A stretch of DNA of 64,000 nucleotides from contig JABHVW010000015.1 of the NCBI GenBank assembly GCA_018658105.1, positions 47,209 to 111,208 on the forward strand, read 5' to 3'. Below, piece by piece: positions 29,514 to 38,355 of the stretch. Source of the stretch: Candidatus Peregrinibacteria bacterium (GTDB taxonomy: Bacteria; Patescibacteriota; Gracilibacteria; UBA1369; 2-02-FULL-48-14). Both the position numbers and the translations under genes were made by a program. How positions within the stretch are numbered: the first letter of the stretch is position 1; each line of letters starts with the position of its first letter. The notes beneath the pieces were generated by a model. It saw only the letters and a list, made by a program, of their open reading frames with translations, ran no database searches and was not told the origin of the DNA.

Positions 29514-30800
29514 TTACTCTTTTATCTTTTTAAGTTCAACTTTAAAAATTGTGTGGCGCCACATTTGAGTTACTTTGAAGCTCCAGCCTTCAATTTCTAC
29601 GCTTTGCCCTTTGCGAGGTAGGCGGCCCATTTGCTCAGTGATTAGAAAGCTGACTGTTTTGTATTCTGGGTGGTTGAATTCAAGGCCAGTAAGTTCATGT
29701 AATTCGTCTAGTTCAACACGGCCGCTGAGTTCAAAAACTCCATCGCCTATAGTTTTAATTCTGTCTTCTGTTGAGTCTTCTTCATCTTCGATGTCTCCAA
29801 CTAGCTCTTCAAGAAGATCTTCCATTGTGATTAGGCCGGCTGTTCCGCCGTGTTCATCGATCACGATTGCCATGTGCGTTCGCTTTGTTTTGAACTGATG
29901 AAATAGGTCGTGGATAGGCATGCTGTGCAGCACCTTGAGCGGCGTTGCTGTTTTGATTTGACGCACCGTGAGCTCTTCTGTGTCGTCATCATTATGCATG
30001 CATTTGATAAGCTCTTTGACTGTTAGGATTCCAACAATGTTGTCTACTGTTTCTCTGTAAACCGGGATTCGGCTGTGTGTTTTGTGAATGATAAATTGAG
30101 CTGCCTCAGCAACTGAATGATCTTCTGGCATTGCGTCCATGTGGACACGAGGTGTCATGATTTCTTCGACTCGAATGTCGTTAAACTCAAGTACGTTCTC
30201 GATTAGTTCGCGTTCGTGTTCGTCGATGGTCCCTTCTTCTTCGCCAATTGCTGCCATTGCGATTAACTCTTCGTCGGTTACTTGCTTTTGTTTTTTTGTA
30301 CCCAAAAGGAGTAGAAGGAATTTTACTAGTCCATCTAAGATCCAAATGAGTGGTGTGATAATTATTGCGAACCAAAATAAAATGGGTGCCACTAAAAGTG
30401 AGAGTTTGTTTGCATATGTTGTTGCGAGTGATTTTGGAATAACTTCACCAAAAATTAGCACTACAATTGTTAAGAGCCCTGTTGCAACTCCTACTGCGGC
30501 AGAACCGTAGTAATCTGTCATTAAGAGGGTTGTGAGCGATGCTGCAGTTATGTTCACTAAATTGTTCCCTATCAAAATAGAGATTAGGGTTTTGTGATGA
30601 TGCTTTTTAAGTAAAGCCAGATATTTAGATCCTGGTTTTTTTGAGTCTACAAGTGTGCGGACTTTTGCCGGTGTGATTGTCATTAGGGCAGTTTCGCTGG
30701 CGGAGAAAAATCCGGAGAGAAATAGTAGCCCAATAATGATTAAAATTTGATAATCCATAAGTACGTCGATCATGTTAGCGGTAACCTGATGAAGACGCAA
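29514..30800 (-). CDS. CNNM/DUF21 + CBS pair + CorC_HlyC transporter-associated domain protein
   Basis: ILLFLSGFFSASETALMT, MTPRVHMDAMPEDHSVAEA, DEHGGTAGLITMEDLLEELVGDI. Confidence 0.9.
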   Translation of the reverse strand: MRLHQVTANMIDVLMDYQILIIIGLLFLSGFFSASETALMTITPAKVRTLVDSKKPGSKYLALLKKHHHKTLISILIGNNLVNITAASLTTLLMTDYYGSAAVGVATGLLTIVVLIFGEVIPKSLATTYANKLSLLVAPILFWFAIIITPLIWILDGLVKFLLLLLGTKKQKQVTDEELIAMAAIGEEEGTIDEHERELIENVLEFNDIRVEEIMTPRVHMDAMPEDHSVAEAAQFIIHKTHSRIPVYRETVDNIVGILTVKELIKCMHNDDDTEELTVRQIKTATPLKVLHSMPIHDLFHQFKTKRTHMAIVIDEHGGTAGLITMEDLLEELVGDIEDEEDSTEDRIKTIGDGVFELSGRVELDELHELTGLEFNHPEYKTVSFLITEQMGRLPRKGQSVEIEGWSFKVTQMWRHTIFKVELKKIKE

Positions 30801-30811
30801 GCAGCTAAGAC

Positions 30812-31531
30812 TTAAAAGTATTGAGGCTCTTCTTTAATGCCGGCGTTGGCTTTTTGGATAGAGCGGTTCAAAATGAAGGCCATGTACCCGATAAGTGGGA
30901 AAATCATGTACATGAGCAGCGTGACATTTGTGAAGAGCAGGAGGTCGTAAAGTCCGTGAAAAAACACTGCAGCCATAAGACCTCTTCTTATTAATTTCTT
31001 TTCTTTTTTCTTGTTTTTTTCGAATTTTGCCATGCCAATATAGAAGCCCATTATACCTGAAAATAAGGCGTGGGCGGGTATGGCAGTGAAGCCGCGGAGT
31101 ATGCCAACTTCTATTCCATAATTGAGAGTGTAAAGTATGTTTTCGAATACTGCGAAACCCATACTGGCAAGCACAGCATATGTTATGCCATCCATTATTT
31201 CGTTGAATTTAACGTTTTTGTAGGTGCTGTTTAAAACTACCCAAAGTTTTGCGCCTTCTTCTGGGAGTGCGATTATTAGGAATGGCATTATGATTAGATA
31301 TACATCTAAAAATGGTAGCCTATGTTTTACGAAAAGTTCGAAGAAAACTTCTGCAACTCCTACTGGAAGCGTTACAAGAATTCCGAATAGGAAGGCTTTG
31401 CGCATTAGTTTGAATGGCTCTTTTTCGCCTTTGTCTCGGTGCCAAAAATACCAAATAACTATTGCAACTGGCAGTGTTGCAATTCCAAGAGAAATTAATA
31501 CGTTATATGTAGGGGATAGTGTGTCCATCAT
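30812..31531 (-). CDS. PrsW-like intramembrane metalloprotease
   Basis: ALPEEGAKLWVV, GFAVFENILYTLNYG, ALFSGIMGFYIGMAKF, HGLYDLLLF. Confidence 0.88.
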   Translation of the reverse strand: MMDTLSPTYNVLISLGIATLPVAIVIWYFWHRDKGEKEPFKLMRKAFLFGILVTLPVGVAEVFFELFVKHRLPFLDVYLIIMPFLIIALPEEGAKLWVVLNSTYKNVKFNEIMDGITYAVLASMGFAVFENILYTLNYGIEVGILRGFTAIPAHALFSGIMGFYIGMAKFEKNKKKEKKLIRRGLMAAVFFHGLYDLLLFTNVTLLMYMIFPLIGYMAFILNRSIQKANAGIKEEPQYF

Positions 31532-32727
31532 TCAGAAAGTATTTTAATAGCTGCGTCCATTTGTATGTCGTTTTCGCCTTCGATTTCGGCTGGCAACATT
31601 TCTATAACTTGATCTGGCGTCACACCAACGTCGTTAATGCTGATGTCGGCTGGCGTGTACCATTTTGCGATTGTGAGCTTTAAACTAGAGCCATCGCTGA
31701 GATCGTTTAGCTCTTGAACACTTCCCTTTCCAAAACTTTGCGTACCCATAACTGTTGCCCTTTCGTGATCTTGAAGAGCACCGGCTACAATCTCTGAAGC
31801 AGATGCTGATGCACCTGAAATGAGTACAACCATTGGCACTTCTGAAAGCTTACCGTGGCCGCTCGTGTATAAAATTTCATTCTCTTCATTTCTACGCTTT
31901 ACAATAACTGCCTTAACTTCGTCATCGAAAAATTCACTAATTAAGTCGACAGAAACATCAAGGAAACCTCCCCCATTTAAGCGCATGTCTAGAACCAAGC
32001 CGTCTATATTATTTAGGATTGCCTCATTGATTGCTTGGCGAAGTTCTTTAATTGTGTCATCTGAAAATTGGTAAAGCGAGAAGACAGCAATTGTCTTTCC
32101 ATCTTGCTCCTCAAAGCTCCATTCTAAACTTGGGATATCAATTTTTTGTCTAACAATAGATATAACTACAGGTTCGTCCTCACCTTCTCGCAGCATTGTG
32201 AGAGTTACTTCTGTTCCGCGCTCACCTCTAATTAACATAATTGCCTCCCAAAGTGTCATGTCTATAGTTGGCTCGTCGTCGATAAGAAAAATGTGGTCAC
32301 CAGGAAGCACCCCAGCTTTTGACGCTGGCGAATCTTTCAAAGGTGAAACAATGACTAGTCTGTCGTCTTTTGTGGTGAGTTCTGCGCCGATACCTTCGAG
32401 TTCGCCGGTTAGACTGCTTTGAAATTGTTCAGTTTCGTCTGGTGTCATGAAGACTGAATATGGGTCATCTAGTGCGTCGACAAGACCGCGGACTGCACCA
32501 TATGTTAAATCTTCTTCTGCTAGGCCTTCTAGATCAATATATTCGTTTTGAAGCTCGGAATATACATCCCAGAAGATTTCTAGATTTAGGTCTTCAGAGC
32601 CAAGTGTGTTTGCTTGCTTTGTATCTTCTGTATCTGCGGGTGACATTCCGCTTAGAAACCAACCTGCAAGAGCTCCAATAAGAAGCCATGCTATAAAAGT
32701 AGGTTTTGATTTTTCTTGTTTGTACAT
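31528..32727 (-). CDS. S41 family C-terminal processing peptidase with PDZ domain
   Basis: DDPYSVFMTPDE, GVLPGDHIFLIDDEP, DMRLNGGGFLDVSVDL, ASASASEIVAGALQDHERATVMGTQSFGKGSVQ. Confidence 0.92.
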   Translation of the reverse strand: MYKQEKSKPTFIAWLLIGALAGWFLSGMSPADTEDTKQANTLGSEDLNLEIFWDVYSELQNEYIDLEGLAEEDLTYGAVRGLVDALDDPYSVFMTPDETEQFQSSLTGELEGIGAELTTKDDRLVIVSPLKDSPASKAGVLPGDHIFLIDDEPTIDMTLWEAIMLIRGERGTEVTLTMLREGEDEPVVISIVRQKIDIPSLEWSFEEQDGKTIAVFSLYQFSDDTIKELRQAINEAILNNIDGLVLDMRLNGGGFLDVSVDLISEFFDDEVKAVIVKRRNEENEILYTSGHGKLSEVPMVVLISGASASASEIVAGALQDHERATVMGTQSFGKGSVQELNDLSDGSSLKLTIAKWYTPADISINDVGVTPDQVIEMLPAEIEGENDIQMDAAIKILSE

Positions 32728-32943
32728 GGTGGATTTTTTAAGTATGCCGAAGCATTGTAGCGGATGGCTAGAATGCGTGTAAGTGCAAATGTTACCGTTT
32801 AAGTGTTTGTTCAGGTTTTTTTCAGGAAAAATTCAGCTTTTTTTCAGGTTTTTATAAAGGTCGGTGTGTTAAAAAAGAGAGGCCAATTGATCTTTGATTT
32901 TTATTGCAAAAACGTTTAACCCGCAGTGCAAAGGAGTTATCCT

Positions 32944-34239
32944 ATGCTGCATTTGAGCCGAAGGATCATTACGATTCTTCTCACTTTCCTTCTGGTTACC
33001 CTTGTGGGTTGCCAGGCCGACACTACCGAGGGCCAACAGGCTCTTGGTGCAAGTGGCGGTGGAGAACCGAGGCTGACGCTGCCCTTCCCATCTGGAGAGT
33101 ACTGGCAGCTGACGCAGAGCTACGGTGGTTCCAGTCATCAGGACTGGGGCCATGACTACTACGATGACCGCTACGCGCTGGACTTTGCGCAAGTGGGCTG
33201 TAAGCCCTATGGCAAAGATGTGACGCCCATGGCGGCTGGTCAGGTTCGTACTGTGACTACCGGCTATGGTGGTGGCTACGGCAAGTCCGTGGTCGTGGAT
33301 CATGGCGGTGGTTATGCGAGTCGATATGCCCATCTCTCGAAGGTCAATGTCAGTTCCGGCCAGTGGGTCGAGGCTGATGATGTGATCGGCGAGGTCGGGA
33401 ATACCGGCAATGTGCGAGGTACTGCTTGTGGGGATCACCCCGGCACTCACCTGCATGTCGCCTACTACTACCTTGGTGCGGCCGAGGAGCCCGAGCCGCT
33501 TTCTGGCATCTACAGTCTTCAGACTGGGTGCTGGTATGCACGTGAAGGTCAGGAATCCTGTAGTGGAGATCCTGGCTCGTACGGCTCTCCCGGTGGTGAT
33601 TCTTCACCGTCGTCTCATGGAGGCGACTTTGAGGTCACCGATGTTGAGGTTAATCCCAAATATGGTGCAGCGACTGACACGAACTTCGTGTGGTCAGCCA
33701 TCGTGGATAGCCCAGGCGACAAGCCCGATGTGACGCTTTGGGTTCACAATCCAGAGCATGGTGTGGACTACGACTTCGAGATGGAGACCGAGAGTGAAGA
33801 GAACCCTTGGGTCTTCACCTACCGTAAGACGCTCAGCGGAGCGCTGGACTACAGCTACTGGGTTGAGGCCGAGAGCTCGCGTGGACGCGACAGCTCGAGG
33901 CATTATGGCCTGGATGTGGACCGGAGCGACAACGACGCTCCGTGGTACTACAGTTTCTACAACAGGCCGAGTGATGGCGCTGCTGGAAGCAAGCGCTTCA
34001 AGTGGGATGTGATCTTCTATTCGGAAGACAAGCCACAGCTCACTCTGCAGATCGCGAACCCTAGCGACGGTATGGTGTACGACTTCCCCATGACTGTGCG
34101 TGACTATGGTTACGCGCCGTACTGGTTCGGCACCTACTCCAAGTCTCTGCGAGATGAGACGATCTACAGCTACTGGGTAGTGGCTGAGAACAATGACAGC
34201 ACCGATGCGAGTACCGTGTACAGCGTCGAGGCTTACTGA
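32944..34239 (+). CDS. M23 (LytM-like) metallopeptidase lipoprotein with two C-terminal repeat domains
   Basis: AAGGAG 8 nt before ATG 32944; lipobox LVGC; VVVDHGGGYASRYAHL…GNTGNVRGTACGDHPGTHLHV; two tandem SYWV(E/V)AE repeats. Confidence 0.85.
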   Translation: MLHLSRRIITILLTFLLVTLVGCQADTTEGQQALGASGGGEPRLTLPFPSGEYWQLTQSYGGSSHQDWGHDYYDDRYALDFAQVGCKPYGKDVTPMAAGQVRTVTTGYGGGYGKSVVVDHGGGYASRYAHLSKVNVSSGQWVEADDVIGEVGNTGNVRGTACGDHPGTHLHVAYYYLGAAEEPEPLSGIYSLQTGCWYAREGQESCSGDPGSYGSPGGDSSPSSHGGDFEVTDVEVNPKYGAATDTNFVWSAIVDSPGDKPDVTLWVHNPEHGVDYDFEMETESEENPWVFTYRKTLSGALDYSYWVEAESSRGRDSSRHYGLDVDRSDNDAPWYYSFYNRPSDGAAGSKRFKWDVIFYSEDKPQLTLQIANPSDGMVYDFPMTVRDYGYAPYWFGTYSKSLRDETIYSYWVVAENNDSTDASTVYSVEAY

Positions 34240-34342
34240 CTCAAAGATAGGCCTAAGTAGCGTGACAAGTCCTAGGGTGAGCCCTATGAATCTTGCGATG
34301 CTTTGAGCTGAAGGCCGCGCCAGAGGTGCGGTGAACTGCTGA

Positions 34343-34371
34343 GCTCCCGCCCGCCGAAGGTGGGTGGGAGC
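34343..34371. terminator. GC-rich hairpin downstream of M23 gene (no clear U-tract)
   Basis: GCTCCCGCCCGCCGAAGGTGGGTGGGAGC. Confidence 0.5.
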
Positions 34372-34415
34372 GAATCACTTGTTATAAATTTATTTATTTT
34401 TTAAACTAAAATTGT

Positions 34416-34889
34416 ATGAAAAAATTCTTATTACTTTTTGTTCTTTTGGCTGCTTGCCAAACAAATGTGCCGGTGGCGAATCAGTCTGTTGAGACTGATG
34501 AGCCTGCTGAGCTTGTTGAGTTTGCTTTGGGCGAATTTACTGAGCCTGAATGGATAGAAGTTTCCTTTGCAGACCTTCCCTTTTCAACTGAAATGCCGGA
34601 TAGCTGGGAGCTTATTGAACTGGAAGACAAGTACACTATGAGCGGCCCTTTCGGCGGCCATTTGATCTTTGATCGCGAAGCTATGCCTGTTAATTTAAAA
34701 ACTGCTTTTGGGCCTGATGTTGTTGGCTTTGATGCAGGTGAAAATGTGAATGCACATTGCTTTGAGGAATATTGTTATATTTCTTCGAAAAATGCTGAGC
34801 TTGAAGATGCGGTGGAATATAAAATCCATCTGGTGGATGTGAATGGCGTTGCTCGTGAAGTGCTGGAGAGGTTGGAGTTTACTGAGTAA
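34416..34889 (+). CDS. Small lipoprotein, hypothetical
   Basis: MKKFLLLFVLLAACQTN lipobox. Confidence 0.75.
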   Translation: MKKFLLLFVLLAACQTNVPVANQSVETDEPAELVEFALGEFTEPEWIEVSFADLPFSTEMPDSWELIELEDKYTMSGPFGGHLIFDREAMPVNLKTAFGPDVVGFDAGENVNAHCFEEYCYISSKNAELEDAVEYKIHLVDVNGVAREVLERLEFTE

Positions 34890-34956
34890 CTTGCAGATGA
34901 CAAAGAAATAGCATATAATATGTACGTACGCTTTATAGTACATAATTTGACTAAAT

Positions 34957-35214
34957 ATGAATACAATTACTGCAACAAAAGCTCGAATGAACTTATTTCA
35001 ACTGTTTAAGAAAGTTCTAAAAAGCCATCTTCCGGTAAGGATAAATTCAAAAGATGGCACCTTAGTGCTTATCCCTGAAGAAGATTATGAGAGCCTTGTT
35101 GAAACGGCTGAACTTCTTTCTGTTAAAGGCTTTAAGGAATCGATCAAGAAGGCTGACAAAGAGATTAAAGAGGGGGATTTATATTCATTAGAAGATGTAT
35201 TTGATGGCCAGTAA
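34957..35214 (+). CDS. Phd/YefM-type antitoxin
   Basis: MNTITATKARMNLFQLFKKV…INSKDGTLVLIPEEDYESLVET. Confidence 0.85.
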   Translation: MNTITATKARMNLFQLFKKVLKSHLPVRINSKDGTLVLIPEEDYESLVETAELLSVKGFKESIKKADKEIKEGDLYSLEDVFDGQ

Positions 35215-35464
35215 TTTTGAAATTCTTTTCACAAAACAGGCGAAAAAAGACATTCAGTCTTTAAGCCCAAAGCTAAAAGCTAAACTGAGGCTGATAATTC
35301 TTGATGTGATTTCTGTTGACCCATTTCAGGGTAAAAAGCTTATGGGAGATCTGGATGGAAATTTTTCTTATAGGCTGAGCCTGAAAGATAGAATTGTTTA
35401 TAGCGTAAACAAAAAGAAGAAGATTGTTTATGTGAAACGTGCGAGGTCACATTACGGAGACTAG
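35204..35464 (+). CDS. Txe/YoeB-type toxin
   Basis: FEILFTKQAKKDIQSLSPKLK…GNFSYRLSLKDRIVYSV; overlaps the antitoxin 3' end. Confidence 0.85.
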   Translation: MASNFEILFTKQAKKDIQSLSPKLKAKLRLIILDVISVDPFQGKKLMGDLDGNFSYRLSLKDRIVYSVNKKKKIVYVKRARSHYGD

Positions 35465-37626
35465 ATCTTTGTAAGCGGTGCAATGCTGAGGGCGAGCTTC
35501 TTAACTCCTGCACGTGGGCTTTTGAAGGCTACGGTAACTATTCCACCCTGAACATTGAGCACAACCCCTTCCCCAAAACTGCGGTGACTGACGCGGTCGC
35601 CATCTTTTAAATTTAGATTTTCTGCTGCTTCGTAGGTGTATTCATCTTCCTCTGGGATTGGGCGGTCGCCGAAACTTTGATGATCGCGGTCGCTGATAAG
35701 TGCGCCTTCGACTAATTCTTCTGGTATGTCTAGAAGGAATTGTGAAGGTGCGTTTTGCTTGAATTCACCGAAAAGCATGCGTTGTTTTGCGTGTAGCAGG
35801 TAAAGATGGTCTTTTGCGCGGGTTATGCCGACGTACATTAAGCGGCGTTCTTCTTCTAACTCTTGGGGCTCAAAGAGGCTACGAGAATGTGGGAATATCC
35901 CCTCCTCCAAACCTGTTAAAAATACTACTGGGAACTCGAGGCCTTTTGCACTGTGGAGAGTCATGAGGGTTGCTACATTTTGCTGCTCGTCTATTGAGTC
36001 TAAATCGGAGATCAGTGCAATTTCTTCAAGGAATGTGCCGAGCGAAACATCTGGCTCGAGGCCTTCATATTTGTCTGCGACCGTTATGAGCTCCTGAATA
36101 TTCTGTAATCGGGTTTCGCCATCTGGGCTTTTGTCGCGGAGTAGAGCGTCTTTGTATCCTGACTCTGAAATTACATGCTTAATTAGGCCAGCTACTGAAA
36201 ACTCTTGGCTGAGGTTTTGAAAATGGCGAATCATGCGAGTGAACTTCGTAATGATAACTTGTTTTGAAGCTAACTTTGGTTCTTCGATGATTCTTTCTGC
36301 TGCGCGAAATAGAGAGATATTGTTTTGGACAGCGAAATACTGGAGGTGTTCTAGACTCTTTGCACCAATTTTTCGTGCTGGATTGTTGATAACTCGTGCA
36401 AAACTTACATCGTCGTCTGGATTATGGATGATGCGCAGATATGCGATGATGTCTTTGATCTCTTTGCGGAGGTAGAATTTGACACCACCGACGATTTTAT
36501 AAGGTATGCCGTAACGCATGAAGGCTTCTTCGAGGGCACGGGATTGGGCGTTTGTGCGATATAAAATTGCGAATTCTTTATAATCTGGTGCTTCGTGCTG
36601 TCTAACATGTTCTGTGATTGCTTGGGCGACACGAAGTGACTCGTCACGCTCGTTTTCGGCTGTCCAGACACGTATCTTTTCGCCGCCTTCCCTATCTGTC
36701 CAGAGCTGTTTTTCTTGTCTATTTCTATTTCTTTCGATGATAGAATGGGCGGCGTCTAGAATTGTCTTTGTGGACCTATAGTTTTGTTCGAGCTTGATAA
36801 TCAGCGCCTCTGGGTAGTCCTTTTCGAAGTCGAGAATGTTTTGCATATTTGCGCCGCGCCAGGAGTAAATACTTTGATCTGGGTCCCCTATCACACAAAT
36901 ATTTCGGTATTTTTCGGCCAGCATTTTGACAATAGTATATTGAGAATGATTGGTGTCTTGGTACTCATCTACAGATATAAAACGGTAGCGCTCTTGGTAT
37001 TTGTCTAGAATGTCTGGATATCTTTGGAAGAGTTCGACTACCTTCATTAGGAGGTCGTCAAAGTCTAGAGCTTGGGCTTTGGCTAGACGGATTTGATATG
37101 GCTCGTAGAGCTGTCCAACTTTTTCTGTGAAATAATTGTGAGACCGCATTTGGTAGTCTTGCCAGGTTATAAGCTCATTTTTTGCCTGAGAAATGTGACC
37201 GAGCACAGCCTTAGGGTTGAGTTGCTTTTCGCTGATATTATGATCTCGCATGATCTGCTTCATGAGTACGACCTGGTCGTTTGCGTCGTAAATGACGAAT
37301 TGATTCTCGTAACCAAGCATATGAATGTGTTTTCGTAGTAGTTGAGCACAAATCGAGTGAAATGTTCCGACAGTTGGAAGTTCATTTGAATCGGCTCCTA
37401 CCAGATCAGCAAGGCGATGTTTCATTTCGGCAGCAGCTTTGTTTGTAAAAGTCACAGCAAGAATATTCCAAGGCGCGACTTTCTTCTCTTTTATTAGATA
37501 TGCGATGCGGTGGGTAAGGGCTCGGGTTTTGCCGGAGCCGGCGCCGGCCACAATAAGCACAGGGCCTTCAGTCGCCAAAACGGCTGACTGCTGCATTTTG
37601 TTTAGATTTTCTAGTAAAATGGACAT
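35461..37626 (-). CDS. pcrA: ATP-dependent DNA helicase UvrD/PcrA
   Basis: LNKMQQSAVLATEGPVLIVAGAGSGKTRALTHRIAYLI, VDEYQDTNHSQY, DPDQSIYSWRGA, LMTLHSAKGLEFPVVFLTGLEEG. Confidence 0.95.
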   Translation of the reverse strand: MSILLENLNKMQQSAVLATEGPVLIVAGAGSGKTRALTHRIAYLIKEKKVAPWNILAVTFTNKAAAEMKHRLADLVGADSNELPTVGTFHSICAQLLRKHIHMLGYENQFVIYDANDQVVLMKQIMRDHNISEKQLNPKAVLGHISQAKNELITWQDYQMRSHNYFTEKVGQLYEPYQIRLAKAQALDFDDLLMKVVELFQRYPDILDKYQERYRFISVDEYQDTNHSQYTIVKMLAEKYRNICVIGDPDQSIYSWRGANMQNILDFEKDYPEALIIKLEQNYRSTKTILDAAHSIIERNRNRQEKQLWTDREGGEKIRVWTAENERDESLRVAQAITEHVRQHEAPDYKEFAILYRTNAQSRALEEAFMRYGIPYKIVGGVKFYLRKEIKDIIAYLRIIHNPDDDVSFARVINNPARKIGAKSLEHLQYFAVQNNISLFRAAERIIEEPKLASKQVIITKFTRMIRHFQNLSQEFSVAGLIKHVISESGYKDALLRDKSPDGETRLQNIQELITVADKYEGLEPDVSLGTFLEEIALISDLDSIDEQQNVATLMTLHSAKGLEFPVVFLTGLEEGIFPHSRSLFEPQELEEERRLMYVGITRAKDHLYLLHAKQRMLFGEFKQNAPSQFLLDIPEELVEGALISDRDHQSFGDRPIPEEDEYTYEAAENLNLKDGDRVSHRSFGEGVVLNVQGGIVTVAFKSPRAGVKKLALSIAPLTKI

Positions 37627-37671
37627 AGGAGGTCCATCATACTATGATGGAGGCAGCTTTTCCACGCTAAT

Positions 37672-38310
37672 ATGTCGAAAAAATTCAAATGGGTGCTTTC
37701 TGCGCTCGCTATAGTTGTACTTATTACTTTTGTTTCTATTTTATTGGAGGGGATTCCTTCCGAAAAAATTATAGATGAAGAGGTAGAATTGACTGAGGAA
37801 CTTATTGAGTTGACTGAGATAAAAGATGTGAATTTGCAGATTTTCAGTGAGGCGGTTTTACCACTGCGCTTTGGGAGCCAATCTGAAGTATATGAGTTCA
37901 CCTTAAAAGGGGATGCTCCTTATACATTGCGATATCTGACTATTGGGATTGAGGCTTTTGGGCTTCAAAAAGTTCATTTAGAGTCGCCGCAATATTGGAC
38001 GGTTTATGAGCTTGAAAAGGGCGCTACTGATTATAAAAATGCGGTTGGGCGAGGCGAGGCATTTAAAGATGGTGAGTTGAGAGTGCGCATGTTTTCAGAT
38101 TACGAAAGGCCATATTTGGCCGAGAAAGGGCGTACAACTTTTATTCTTGTTGGGACTGTTTTGAAAGATCCTAATATAGAAGAGGATGCGAATTTGAATA
38201 TATTTATGCCAGAGTCTTCTCAAGTTTTTGACTGGGCTTGGCTGCCGGGGCACCTTGAAAGTTCATGGCTTGGCGCAGAAGATTATTATGGGCTTGAGAA
38301 TTTACAGTAA
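37672..38310 (+). CDS. Membrane-anchored hypothetical protein
   Basis: N-terminal TM then beta-rich sequence. Confidence 0.65.
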   Translation: MSKKFKWVLSALAIVVLITFVSILLEGIPSEKIIDEEVELTEELIELTEIKDVNLQIFSEAVLPLRFGSQSEVYEFTLKGDAPYTLRYLTIGIEAFGLQKVHLESPQYWTVYELEKGATDYKNAVGRGEAFKDGELRVRMFSDYERPYLAEKGRTTFILVGTVLKDPNIEEDANLNIFMPESSQVFDWAWLPGHLESSWLGAEDYYGLENLQ

Positions 38311-38355
38311 ATATGTTATAATTAGAGGATTTAAAAACAAAAATAAATTCTCACT

